Source: an uncultured bacterium (GTDB lineage: Bacteria > Cyanobacteriota > Vampirovibrionia > Gastranaerophilales > Gastranaerophilaceae). From it: a stretch of DNA of 8,223 nucleotides. Positions 1 to 6,130 of this stretch are shown here, piece by piece; position 1 is the stretch's first letter, and each line of letters opens with the position of its first letter. The notes below the pieces were generated by a model. The model saw nothing but the letters and a program-made list of their open reading frames with translations, made no database searches and was not told where the DNA came from. The DNA lies in contig CAQTPN010000048.1 of NCBI GenBank assembly GCA_948888345.1, forward strand, positions 1 through 8,223. The letters are read 5' to 3'. A program made the translations under genes and the position numbers.

Positions 1-49
1 ACGACCAAGGGATTATGAGTCCCCTGCGCTACCGCTGCGCCACAGGCCC
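1..49 (-). tRNA. tRNA-Met (CAU), 5' part only, 3' end beyond window
   Basis: Read on the minus strand from 49 down, this folds as a tRNA: acceptor strand GGGCCTG, then TG, a perfect D-stem GCGC/GCGC around AGCGGTA, an anticodon stem GGGGA/TCCCT and the loop CTCATAA with anticodon CAT. The variable region begins (TGGTCGT) and the window then ends, so the T-arm and the 3' acceptor strand are not seen. The loop and the G-C-rich stem fit elongator tRNA-Met. A tRNA-Ile whose C34 is modified to lysidine also carries CAT in its gene and cannot be fully excluded from half a molecule. Confidence 0.85.
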
Positions 50-63
50 GTGACACATTTATT

Positions 64-92
64 AAAATACCATTAAAATATTTAAAAATCAA
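64..92 (-). promoter_or_regulatory. Possible sigma-70 promoter of the tRNA
   Basis: On the minus strand a TTGATT (-35, 87-92) is separated by exactly 17 bases from TATTTT (-10, 64-69), which is preceded by TGG like a weak extended -10. Transcription would begin near 57, a few bases before the mature tRNA 5' end at 49. The surroundings are very AT-rich, so a chance match is possible. Confidence 0.35.
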
Positions 93-149
93 GCCTGTAG
101 GCACAAGGGTTTTCAGACAATCCTTCATGCTTTCTTATTTTATTCTTTT

Positions 150-281
150 ATGACATTTAAAATTATGGAAAACAAAGGTTTTAAATGGTTAAAAAATTGG
201 GGAATACGGCGGGCTGCATTGCTTGCTTTTTTGTATGTCTTTATTTTAGTTTATCAAGAAAAATTACCCATAGAACCATAA
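150..281 (+). CDS. Possible small single-pass membrane protein (38-43 aa)
   Basis: A short plus-strand frame starts at ATG 150 or, in the same frame, ATG 165, and ends at TAA 279-281. The product has a Lys/Trp-rich, positively charged N-terminus (MENKGFKWLKNWGIRR from the second start), then one hydrophobic stretch of about 14 residues (AALLAFLYVFILVY) and a short acidic tail. This is the layout of a small inner-membrane protein, positive side in. Against it, there is no clear Shine-Dalgarno before either ATG and the last 28 bases overlap the end of the kinase gene on the other strand. A TM-like peptide can arise by chance in AT-rich DNA. Function unknown. Confidence 0.3.
   Translation: MTFKIMENKGFKWLKNWGIRRAALLAFLYVFILVYQEKLPIEP
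154..187. repeat. AT-rich inverted repeat (9-bp arms)
   Basis: CATTTAAAA at 154-162 and TTTTAAATG at 179-187 are perfect reverse complements with a 16-base loop. It lies about 70 bases downstream of the kinase stop codon and could mark the end of that transcript. However, the stem is almost all A-T and no T-run follows on either strand, so it is not a convincing intrinsic terminator. Confidence 0.35.
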
Positions 282-1908
282 CCTGTTAAAGTTGGAGAAT
301 TAGGATTATCGCTTGAAATTTCACTAAGCATTTTCTCAAAGCAGGTTTCAGCGGCTTCGCTGCAATTTTTCATTATATTATCAGCCGCACGATATGTACT
401 TGAATATGGTGTGGAAGCTTGTTTGAGTTGAGCCGCACGAACAACGCATAAAATTGAGAGATTTATTACATCCATGGCCCAATCTTTGTTATAAGCGTTT
501 GCCAGTTTATTTTGCGTGCTATTTAATTCATTAAGTGCCTTTCTTGCTTTTAATGAAAGCCCGGATGATGAAATTCCGTTAATCTCCTTACAAGTGCCAT
601 TAATATCATCAAGTACATTTTGGGTTTTAAATGCAAATCCTTTAGTATATTTGGGTGAGTAGCTATCATCCACACTATTTGCGAGATTTGTCATTGCGCC
701 AAAATTTTCAATGTCTACTTTAGAATCTTCAAAATTATATCGTATCTTTTCCCAAGGTGCAAGATTGCCGTTTGCGTGTCTTAAGGGATACCGGAAGGCA
801 TTATTGCTCCAATCTTCTATTTTTTCAAACCAAAAATCGCCATATTTTTCTAAACCATTTAAATAAGCTTTCATATTTGGGTTGCTTGTCTGTCTTTGCT
901 GCTTAGCTGCCTCTTTTCTAAAATCTTGAATAGCACTTAAAGTCACAAGGTAAGAAGTTCCTGCGGGAATAATGTTTTTATGAGGTACATTTTTGTCTAT
1001 TCTTCTGAATGATTCTCTAAAAGAGTTTAAAAATTGAATTTTTTTAGTTTCAAGTTTTAAAACATCTTCGCTCGGGTTTTTGAATACCTCTGCCCTTGCT
1101 TTTTCATATTCTAAGCTTTTTTTGATTTGCGCTCTGTCTGATGAATAAGGCCAGTTTTTTGTTTCTCTGCTTAAATACTCATATCTTTTTTGATGATAGG
1201 TTGATTTTTCAGATAAATAAAGCTTTAAGAAATTTTTAGCTTGGGATTTATTGCCAATTTTGGTTAAATAATAAGGTAAACCTGCTTGCTCAAACATTTG
1301 TGCATTCTCAATCAGCATAAAATCGGGCAATGTACTTTTGTTTTTTTCATCAAAGAAGCTTGATTTACCTATTTGATGTGTAAATTGAAAATCAAGTAAA
1401 TTTACTCTGCCGTCAGGCAAGGTTTTTATATTGCCGTTATTTAAATCACCGTGGTATAATCCTGTTCCATCCATTTCAAACATTGTATTGAAAAGATTTC
1501 TTAAATGTATTCTTGTTAGAGGGTTGTGCTTAGGGTCGGGTGAATTGCCGTCAACTTTTGTGCTTAATAAATAATATTCATCTTCATTATCATCGTAGGC
1601 TCTTGCTACAAATTTTTGAGTGTTTTTAATTTCATCCGCAATTAATTTCAGGTTTTCTTCTTCTTTTGAAAAATTATCTTTGATATTTGATTTTTTAATT
1701 ACAATATCAGGGTATTTTTTAAGTACATAAGCGTCAGCAAAAAGTCCGCTTCCCAGATATCCGACATTTCTCTGTGTTGAAGAAAAAGTATCAATTTCTT
1801 TTTTTAATGATTTTTTTCTGAACTGTATTTGGGATTAAATGATTCATAATGTATATCACCAAAGGTAGGCGTATATACATTTTTTGATAATAACGGGGAT
1901 ATTCTCAT
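254..1908 (-). CDS. Protein-kinase-fold protein with large C-terminal domain; gene interrupted by a -1 frameshift at an A7 run
   Basis: The kinase catalytic core is clear. With the frame rejoined the protein is about 551 residues. It has a glycine-rich loop (LGSGLFADAY, 52-61), a VAIK-like lysine (IVIKKS, 69-74), an acidic helix (KEEENL, from 82), the catalytic loop HGDLNNGN (153-160; D155, N160) and LLDFQ (171-175; D173 in the DFG position). HGDLxxGN and LDFQ resemble aminoglycoside-phosphotransferase/HipA-type kinases more than Ser/Thr kinases. Residues from about 200 to 551 are alpha-helical in character and unrecognised. The best start is ATG 1906-1908, preceded by AAGGA at 9 bases and 12 bases after the upstream stop. 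It encodes 32 residues (MRISPLLSK..., with PTFGD at 14-18), then meets TAA at 1804-1806. The kinase frame is open down from 1834 but has no ATG until 1481-1483, inside the kinase domain. Frames join by a -1 shift in the A7 run at 1811-1817. Last gene of a three-gene minus-strand operon. The substrate, peptide or small molecule, is unknown. It may be a pseudogene, a slippage gene or a base-call error. Confidence 0.75.
1810..1818 (-). other. A7 slippery run (G_AA_A_AAA_AAT) joining the two kinase frames
   Basis: On the coding strand the leader frame reads GAA AAA AAT CAT TAA. The seven A's give the heptamer A_AAA_AAT in the leader frame. A -1 slip yields GAA AAA AAA TCA TTA and enters the long kinase frame directly. 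Adding one A to the run has the same effect. The Asn codon in the A-site position is less favourable for tandem tRNA slippage than AAG or AAA, so transcriptional slippage or a sequence error is at least as likely here. Confidence 0.55.
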
Positions 1909-1920
1909 TCCTTTTATTCC

Positions 1921-2121
1921 TTATCCTAACTTGAAATTTTCATAAATTTGCGGCAAATTATTATTTAAGGGTAAATTTTGTACAGAAGTTTGCATCCGTT
2001 GAGCTTCAACAGGTGTTTTATTTTTCTTTGCCTTTGATATTAAATATGCAGTGATTGCTATTCCGCCCGCCACAATTGCTCCAATTAGAGCTGTTTTTTT
2101 TGTTGCAACGGGCGTTAAGAT
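1921..2121 (-). CDS. Frameshift-accessed membrane-anchor tail of the HAD protein (66 aa)
   Basis: Directly after the A7 run that ends the HAD reading frame, the -1 frame is open for 66 codons to TAA 1921-1923. It starts ILTPVATKKT, followed by a hydrophobic helix of about 18 residues (ALIGAIVAGGIAITAYLI), a basic stop-transfer patch (SKAKKNK) and a polar Gln/Asn-rich end. No ATG, GTG or TTG precedes the helix in this frame: the frame is closed by TAA at 2140-2142 and the only ATG falls about 43 codons in. It therefore does not look like an independent gene. It makes sense as the C-terminus of the HAD protein (471+66 residues), anchoring it in the membrane. It also gives the tight 12-base spacing to the next gene (ATG 1906-1908). 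Confidence 0.6.
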   Translation of the reverse strand: MLTPVATKKTALIGAIVAGGIAITAYLISKAKKNKTPVEAQRMQTSVQNLPLNNNLPQIYENFKLG

Positions 2122-3533
2122 TTTTTTCCGCCACCGCCTTTACTTTCCTCAGATACTTTAAATATTTCTTTTTTCAAATCAGGGCTTAATTTTTGCATAT
2201 ATTCAGGGTTTCTTGAAGCGTGAAGTTTAATTGCCTCCCTTATCCCGTCTTCAAGGTGCCCGTTTTCAACTTCAATTATTTTTTTATATTTACTATTTTG
2301 CCCGAAAATATCTACAAGTTCACTTAATGGGCTGTCTTTTTTATCATTTTTAACTACAATGCCTATAAATGGTAAATCTTCAAGTTGTTTAATTATTTCA
2401 GAGTATTTCTCGGGATTTTTTTCAATTTTTCCAACAAGAGAAGTGGGTGCTGATTTATGGTGTTTATAAGCTAATTCGGGATAGCGGGCTTCATCTATAT
2501 CAATATACATCATAGGATTTAACATTAATGCGTCATTAGAACCGTCACCTGCAACAATAACTAAATCATTATCCTTAATAGCTTTTGCAACCGCCTGTTG
2601 AATGTCATAAAGTTTTGTAAGTCCGTGGTTTTCCTTTTTAAGACCGCCTGCATGCCAGCTTAAATTTTCATCAACCTTTGGTTCAAGAACATAGCAAGGC
2701 CTGCCTCCGCATTCTTTGCTATGTTGGCTATTGTATGAATGAACTTTATTTGCGCCTGTTTGAGCAAGTAATTCGGAAACCTCATCATCAATTGTTCTTG
2801 CAATATCAATTCGTTCAGGACTAAAATTCATATCATAGGGCAAGGTATAAAATATCTTACAGTTACCGTCGTTTCTTAAACCCACATTCCAATCGGAAGT
2901 TGGCTTCATTCCCTCTTGCAATTGTATTTTATCTTCATATTTTAACTTACCGTCTGAAAACAGTGACCTAAAACCATAATCGCCTGTACTATGTTCGCTA
3001 TCAGCTTCAACAATCTTTAAATTATGGCTTGCAAATATTTTCTTCAAACCTTCTTTAATTTTTTGCCCGTCCCATCCTGTTAAAGCTTTTATATCTTCTT
3101 CTTTTTGAACATTTCTTTTATCGGGACTGAATGGGAATTTGCCGCCTTGATAAAATTCTGAATCAGAGCCTTGTTTAATATATTCATCACTACCGTTTTT
3201 TGTAATAACAGAATCAGGTAAAGGTAATTCAAAGCCTCTCATTCTTATTAAATGAGAAACGGCGTCATATTCACCCAATGTACGCCCTGTTGTGATATGA
3301 AAGCTTAAACCTTCACGAGTATTATTAAAAAAGTTTTTTAAATTAGTACAATAATCAACAAATCCAGGGTGTTCGGAAGGCGACATGTGTTTTAAACCTG
3401 AATGCGAAGCAGGGCAATAAGTATTATCAAAATCAAAATACGCATTTACCTTTCCTTGCCCAAAAGATAGGTTTTGCTTTTTTTGATTATTATAGCTAAA
3501 GTTATTTACTGTATTGATTCTTCTTACATCCAT
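2115..3533 (-). CDS. HAD-superfamily (Cof/sucrose-phosphatase-like) hydrolase
   Basis: A 472-residue protein in the zero frame. HAD motif I is YFDFDNTYC (32-40; nucleophile D34, acid D36), motif II is HITTGRT (79-85), a Lys-rich stretch LKKENHGLTK (298-307) sits where the motif III lysine is expected, and motif IV is GDGSND (329-334). The roughly 240-residue segment between motifs II and III is a cap of the type-C class, as in Cof-like and sucrose-6-phosphate phosphatases, so a phosphorylated sugar or small metabolite is a reasonable substrate guess. It is longer than usual family members (about 250-300 aa): residues 1-30 are an N/Q-rich leader ending LSFGQG, and about 120 residues follow motif IV, ending in a Gly4 linker and KKS. 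ATG 3531-3533 has AGGAG at 9 bases and overlaps the end of the pentapeptide gene by 10 bases, so the two are probably translationally coupled. The last codons are the A7 slip site leading to the membrane tail. Confidence 0.85.
   Translation of the reverse strand: MDVRRINTVNNFSYNNQKKQNLSFGQGKVNAYFDFDNTYCPASHSGLKHMSPSEHPGFVDYCTNLKNFFNNTREGLSFHITTGRTLGEYDAVSHLIRMRGFELPLPDSVITKNGSDEYIKQGSDSEFYQGGKFPFSPDKRNVQKEEDIKALTGWDGQKIKEGLKKIFASHNLKIVEADSEHSTGDYGFRSLFSDGKLKYEDKIQLQEGMKPTSDWNVGLRNDGNCKIFYTLPYDMNFSPERIDIARTIDDEVSELLAQTGANKVHSYNSQHSKECGGRPCYVLEPKVDENLSWHAGGLKKENHGLTKLYDIQQAVAKAIKDNDLVIVAGDGSNDALMLNPMMYIDIDEARYPELAYKHHKSAPTSLVGKIEKNPEKYSEIIKQLEDLPFIGIVVKNDKKDSPLSELVDIFGQNSKYKKIIEVENGHLEDGIREAIKLHASRNPEYMQKLSPDLKKEIFKVSEESKGGGGKKS
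2121..2127 (-). other. A_AAA_AAA slippery heptamer at the end of the HAD gene
   Basis: In the HAD frame the coding strand reads GGA AAA AAA TCT TAA. The seven A's form X_XXY_YYZ with all A, a bacterial -1 ribosomal frameshift motif of the dnaX type. A tandem -1 slip puts the ribosome on ATC TTA ACG and into the membrane-tail frame. AAAGG lies 9 bases upstream of the run and could act as an internal Shine-Dalgarno stimulator, as in dnaX. The zero frame ends two codons after the run. I did not find a strong downstream hairpin. Confidence 0.55.
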
Positions 3534-4612
3534 TCTTTAAAACTCCTAACTTCAGCTGTCGATTTTGCACCGTACACTCCAGGGCTTGATTCTTCATATA
3601 TCATTCCGTGTGCTTTCGGGTTGAAACCATCATTAAATACGGTAAATTGGTCATATCTTGCACCATTTAATTTTATATTATATGCACTATCAAATGTAAA
3701 TATTGCACCTCTAAGGTCAGCATTTGACATATCAATATTATCAAAAATTGCACCGTCAAAATTTGTTTGTTTCATTTTGGCATTTCTAAAACTGCAATTC
3801 TTAGCTTCTATTTCAGGAGCATAGGTTCTGGTTAATGTTGCACCGTCAAAATTTCCTCTTGTAATGTCCATTTTCTTTAAATCTGCTCTTTTAAGGGAAT
3901 TGTTCTTAAAATTAACATCCCTTAGCGTCATAAAACGCATTTTTGCATATTCAAGTTTTTTTCCTAAATTGCTTAAATTTGAACCATTACTTAAGAATAT
4001 CATATCATTTTCATCGGGGTCAAAATCAGCAGGAAAAATTGTCGTTTCATCATACAAGGCATTTTCAAGATATACATAATCAAGGTCTGTATCGCTAAAT
4101 GTTGCACCGATAACGTTAGCACCACTCATATCTGTTTTCTTACCAAAATCTGCCCCCGTAAAATCAGCAAAATTTAAATTCGCGTGTGCAAAATTTGTAT
4201 TTTCGGTTTTTGTATTCCTCATATTGACATTATATAAATTTGCTTTTTCAAAGCTGGCATTTTGAAGTTTTGAACCTTGAAGGCAAGCTCTGTAAAAATT
4301 TGCTTTTTCAAAATTGTAATTTCTTAAATCAGCATTATCTAATTGAACATATTTTGCCTTTGCTTTATACCTATCTACAGGTGAACTTTGTGAACCTATA
4401 TATAAATTATTGCCATAATTTGTATATTTTCTTTTAGAGTTTGGCTGTTGATAATTTCTTCCCAAAAAAGAAATTTGATAATTTACAACAGGGATTTTTG
4501 CAAATTTTATGTTTTGTTCAGCCGAATTGGAAGCCACAGTATTATTTTTGACACTGTGTAATTTAGGTTTATATGAATGCAATGATATAAAACTATTGAT
4601 ATTTTGTATCAT
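3524..4612 (-). CDS. Pentapeptide-repeat protein with two repeat blocks
   Basis: A 362-residue protein dominated by A(D/N)LxxxxF-type pentapeptide repeats, for example DNADLRNYNF (92-101), EKANLYNVNM (122-131), LKRADLKKMD (240-249) and MSNADLRGAI (295-304). These predict a right-handed quadrilateral beta-helix. The repeats form two blocks, about 89-190 and 222-322. Each is closed by a matching non-repeat segment, YDETTIFPADFDP (187-199) and YDQFTVFNDGFNP (320-332), so the protein looks like an internal duplication. Residues 1-50 are polar and disordered-looking, ending in ISFLG (47-51); there is no classical signal peptide. Such folds often act as protein-binding surfaces or DNA mimics, but nothing here identifies the partner. 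The start ATG has AAGG at 7 bases. First gene of the minus-strand operon; its last 10 bases carry the start of the HAD gene. Confidence 0.88.
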   Translation of the reverse strand: MIQNINSFISLHSYKPKLHSVKNNTVASNSAEQNIKFAKIPVVNYQISFLGRNYQQPNSKRKYTNYGNNLYIGSQSSPVDRYKAKAKYVQLDNADLRNYNFEKANFYRACLQGSKLQNASFEKANLYNVNMRNTKTENTNFAHANLNFADFTGADFGKKTDMSGANVIGATFSDTDLDYVYLENALYDETTIFPADFDPDENDMIFLSNGSNLSNLGKKLEYAKMRFMTLRDVNFKNNSLKRADLKKMDITRGNFDGATLTRTYAPEIEAKNCSFRNAKMKQTNFDGAIFDNIDMSNADLRGAIFTFDSAYNIKLNGARYDQFTVFNDGFNPKAHGMIYEESSPGVYGAKSTAEVRSFKEWM

Positions 4613-4638
4613 TCTTATACCTTGCCTTCCTTATCGTT

Positions 4639-4668
4639 ATTATAAAACATAAAAATATTATTTTTGAA
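4639..4668 (-). promoter_or_regulatory. Probable promoter of the pentapeptide-HAD-kinase operon
   Basis: On the minus strand a perfect TATAAT lies at 4639-4644, with TTCAAA at 4663-4668 as a weak -35 at 18 bases. Transcription would begin near 4632, leaving a leader of about 20 bases that contains the Shine-Dalgarno of the pentapeptide gene. The -10 is strong and the -35 poor. Confidence 0.5.
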
Positions 4669-4700
4669 CTTTAATCTGTTAGGCATTAATAATAAGTGTT

Positions 4701-4750
4701 ACGTTTGCCGTGATTACATCTGCACTACAACTGCGTCACGGGTCTGTGAC
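4701..4750 (-). pseudogene. tRNA-like relic or structured element
   Basis: The minus strand from 4750 reads GTCAC AGACCCG TG ACGC AGTTGTA GTGC and follows the 5' leader, acceptor strand and D-arm of the tRNA-Met at 1-54. Over 4731-4750 against 35-54, 16 of 20 bases match and all differences are transitions; the match continues through ctgcxctac. After the D-arm the resemblance fades (a shared GATTA, with about 5 bases missing), and no T-arm or pairing acceptor strand follows, so it cannot be a working tRNA. It lies between leuC and the pentapeptide gene, in the same orientation as the tRNA. D-arm consensus alone explains part of the match, but the shared GTCAC leader argues for a decayed copy. 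Confidence 0.4.
4708..4750 (-). repeat. Overlapping inverted repeats able to form alternative hairpins
   Basis: CCGTGA (4708-4713) and TCACGG (4736-4741) are perfect inverted repeats 22 bases apart. GTCAC (4735-4739) and GTGAC (4746-4750) form a second, tight hairpin with a 6-base loop. The arm around 4735-4741 is shared, so only one hairpin can form at a time. No T-run follows either, so this is not a standard intrinsic terminator for leuC. It may only reflect tRNA ancestry. Confidence 0.4.
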
Positions 4751-4782
4751 GACATTATAAATCTTAAAATTAAGTTAAATAA

Positions 4783-6024
4783 TTAATCTGTTATATGGCC
4801 TGCAATTGCAGATTTTGCCGCAACATAAGGAGATGCAAGGTAGATAAAACCTTTAGTATTGCCCATTCTGCCTTGAAAATTTCTATTCTGAGTTGCAAGA
4901 CAAACCTCTCCATCACCCAAAATACCGCCATGTACACCAACGCAAGGTCCACAGCCGGATGGAAGGAATGAAGCACTGGCATCAACAAATATATTTAATA
5001 AACCCTCATCTGCTGCCTGCTTAAATACCTTGGGTGAGGCGGGAACTATTATGAGACGAACATCGGGATGTTTTTTCTTGCCTTTTAAAACATTTGCCAC
5101 TACTCTTAAGTCCTCAATTCTGCCATTAGTACATGTGCCGATAAATACTTGATTAACTTTGACATTATTTAATTCTGAAGCAGGCTTTGTGTTATCAACC
5201 GTATGAGGACAGGAAACGGTACAGGGAACATCTTCTGCATTAATTTCTATTATTCTTTCGTAATCTGCATCTGTGTCAGCTTTAATTTCCTTAAAATCTT
5301 TTTCTCTGCCATTATCTTTTAAGAATTCGTACGTTTTTTCGTCAGATTCAAATAATCCGCATTTTGCACCGGCTTCAACTGCCATATTAGCAAGAGTAAA
5401 CCTTTGAGACATTGACATGTTTTTAATAGTAGAACCAGCAAACTCAAGAGCCTTATAAGTTGCGCCATCTGCACCAATCATTCCTATCAAATAAAGCATT
5501 AAATCTTTGCTGGTTACATTTGGCCTAAAGCTGCCATTTACAACTATTTTAAATGTTTCAGGTACTTTTAGCCATGTTTTCCCAAGTGCAAAAGCTACTG
5601 CAATATCGGTTGAACCCATGCCTGTTGCAAAAGCACCGAGAGCTCCGGAGGTGCAGGTATGAGAATCGGCTCCGACAAGAATTTCTCCCGGGTTTACAAA
5701 ACTTTCAATTAATCTTTGGTGGCATACTCCTTCGCCTATATCAGAAAGCACGGCACCATATTCCTTGGCAAACTCCCTTATTACAAGGTGTGAATTTGAT
5801 AATTCTTTTCTCGGGCTCGGGGCGGCATGGTCGATAAAAAGTATAGTTCTGCCGGGATTTGCAAGTTTATTTTTGCCTAGTTTTTTAAATTCTTGAATGG
5901 TTAAAGGGCCTGTTCCGTCTTGAACTGCTGCTACATCAACTTTTGCAATTACAAGTTCTCCTGCTTTAACGTCATATCCTGCATGTGCACTTATAATCTT
6001 TTGAACTAAAGTCATACCTGCCAT
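4783..6024 (-). CDS. leuC: 3-isopropylmalate dehydratase, large subunit (short LeuC/HACN type)
   Basis: A 413-residue aconitase-family protein, full length for the short archaeal/bacterial LeuC type. It isomerises 2-isopropylmalate to 3-isopropylmalate in leucine synthesis in the cytosol, as a heterodimer with LeuD. The [4Fe-4S] ligands are C298 (IGTCTNGR, 295-302) and C358/C361 (SGCGPCVG, 356-363). Other family motifs are FIDHAAPSP (63-71), GADSHT (118-123), GALGAFATGMGSTD (127-140) and the C-terminal NRNFQGRMG (380-388). Start ATG 6022-6024 has AGGGGA about 7 bases upstream. No small subunit is in the window: the upstream side is a divergent gene and the downstream side is the unrelated operon, so leuD must lie elsewhere. 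Related short enzymes act on homocitrate or citramalate derivatives, so the exact substrate is less certain than the family. Confidence 0.93.
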   Translation of the reverse strand: MAGMTLVQKIISAHAGYDVKAGELVIAKVDVAAVQDGTGPLTIQEFKKLGKNKLANPGRTILFIDHAAPSPRKELSNSHLVIREFAKEYGAVLSDIGEGVCHQRLIESFVNPGEILVGADSHTCTSGALGAFATGMGSTDIAVAFALGKTWLKVPETFKIVVNGSFRPNVTSKDLMLYLIGMIGADGATYKALEFAGSTIKNMSMSQRFTLANMAVEAGAKCGLFESDEKTYEFLKDNGREKDFKEIKADTDADYERIIEINAEDVPCTVSCPHTVDNTKPASELNNVKVNQVFIGTCTNGRIEDLRVVANVLKGKKKHPDVRLIIVPASPKVFKQAADEGLLNIFVDASASFLPSGCGPCVGVHGGILGDGEVCLATQNRNFQGRMGNTKGFIYLASPYVAAKSAIAGHITD

Positions 6025-6067
6025 CTTATTTTCCCCTATGTTTTAAAATTAATATTCTATTATCCTT

Positions 6068-6097
6068 ATTATATTTAAAAAACAGCATAAATTGCAA
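6068..6097 (-). promoter_or_regulatory. Probable leuC promoter
   Basis: On the minus strand TTGCAA (-35, 6092-6097) and a perfect TATAAT (-10, 6068-6073) are 18 bases apart. Initiation near 6061 would leave a leader of about 37 bases carrying the AGGGGA ribosome site. This leader is too short for a leucine attenuator or T-box, and I see neither. Confidence 0.55.
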
Positions 6098-6130
6098 ATA
6101 TAAGTTTTATATAGATTAAAGAACGTTTTG

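Noticed and set aside
1484..1908. Start of the kinase at ATG 1483
   Set aside because: This would drop the glycine loop and VAIK-like lysine, which are clearly encoded upstream in the same open frame.
1921..2139. The transmembrane tail as an independent small gene
   Set aside because: The frame is closed by TAA at 2140-2142, and no ATG, GTG or TTG with a ribosome site occurs before the helix. Continuity with the HAD gene through the A7 run explains it better.
3560..4350. Repeated DNA in the pentapeptide gene as a CRISPR or tandem nucleotide repeat
   Set aside because: The periodicity is at protein level (five residues) with poor nucleotide identity and no spacer structure.
3474..4437. Plus-strand frames opposite the pentapeptide and HAD genes
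   Set aside because: They mirror the repetitive A(D/N)L coding pattern on the other strand, lack ribosome sites and show no domain.
4735..4750. GTCAC/GTGAC hairpin as an intrinsic terminator of leuC
   Set aside because: The stem is 5 bp and is followed on the minus strand by GCAG, not T's.
4791..5837. Alternative frames inside leuC on both strands
   Set aside because: They lie wholly within a well-conserved full-length enzyme gene and encode no recognisable motif.
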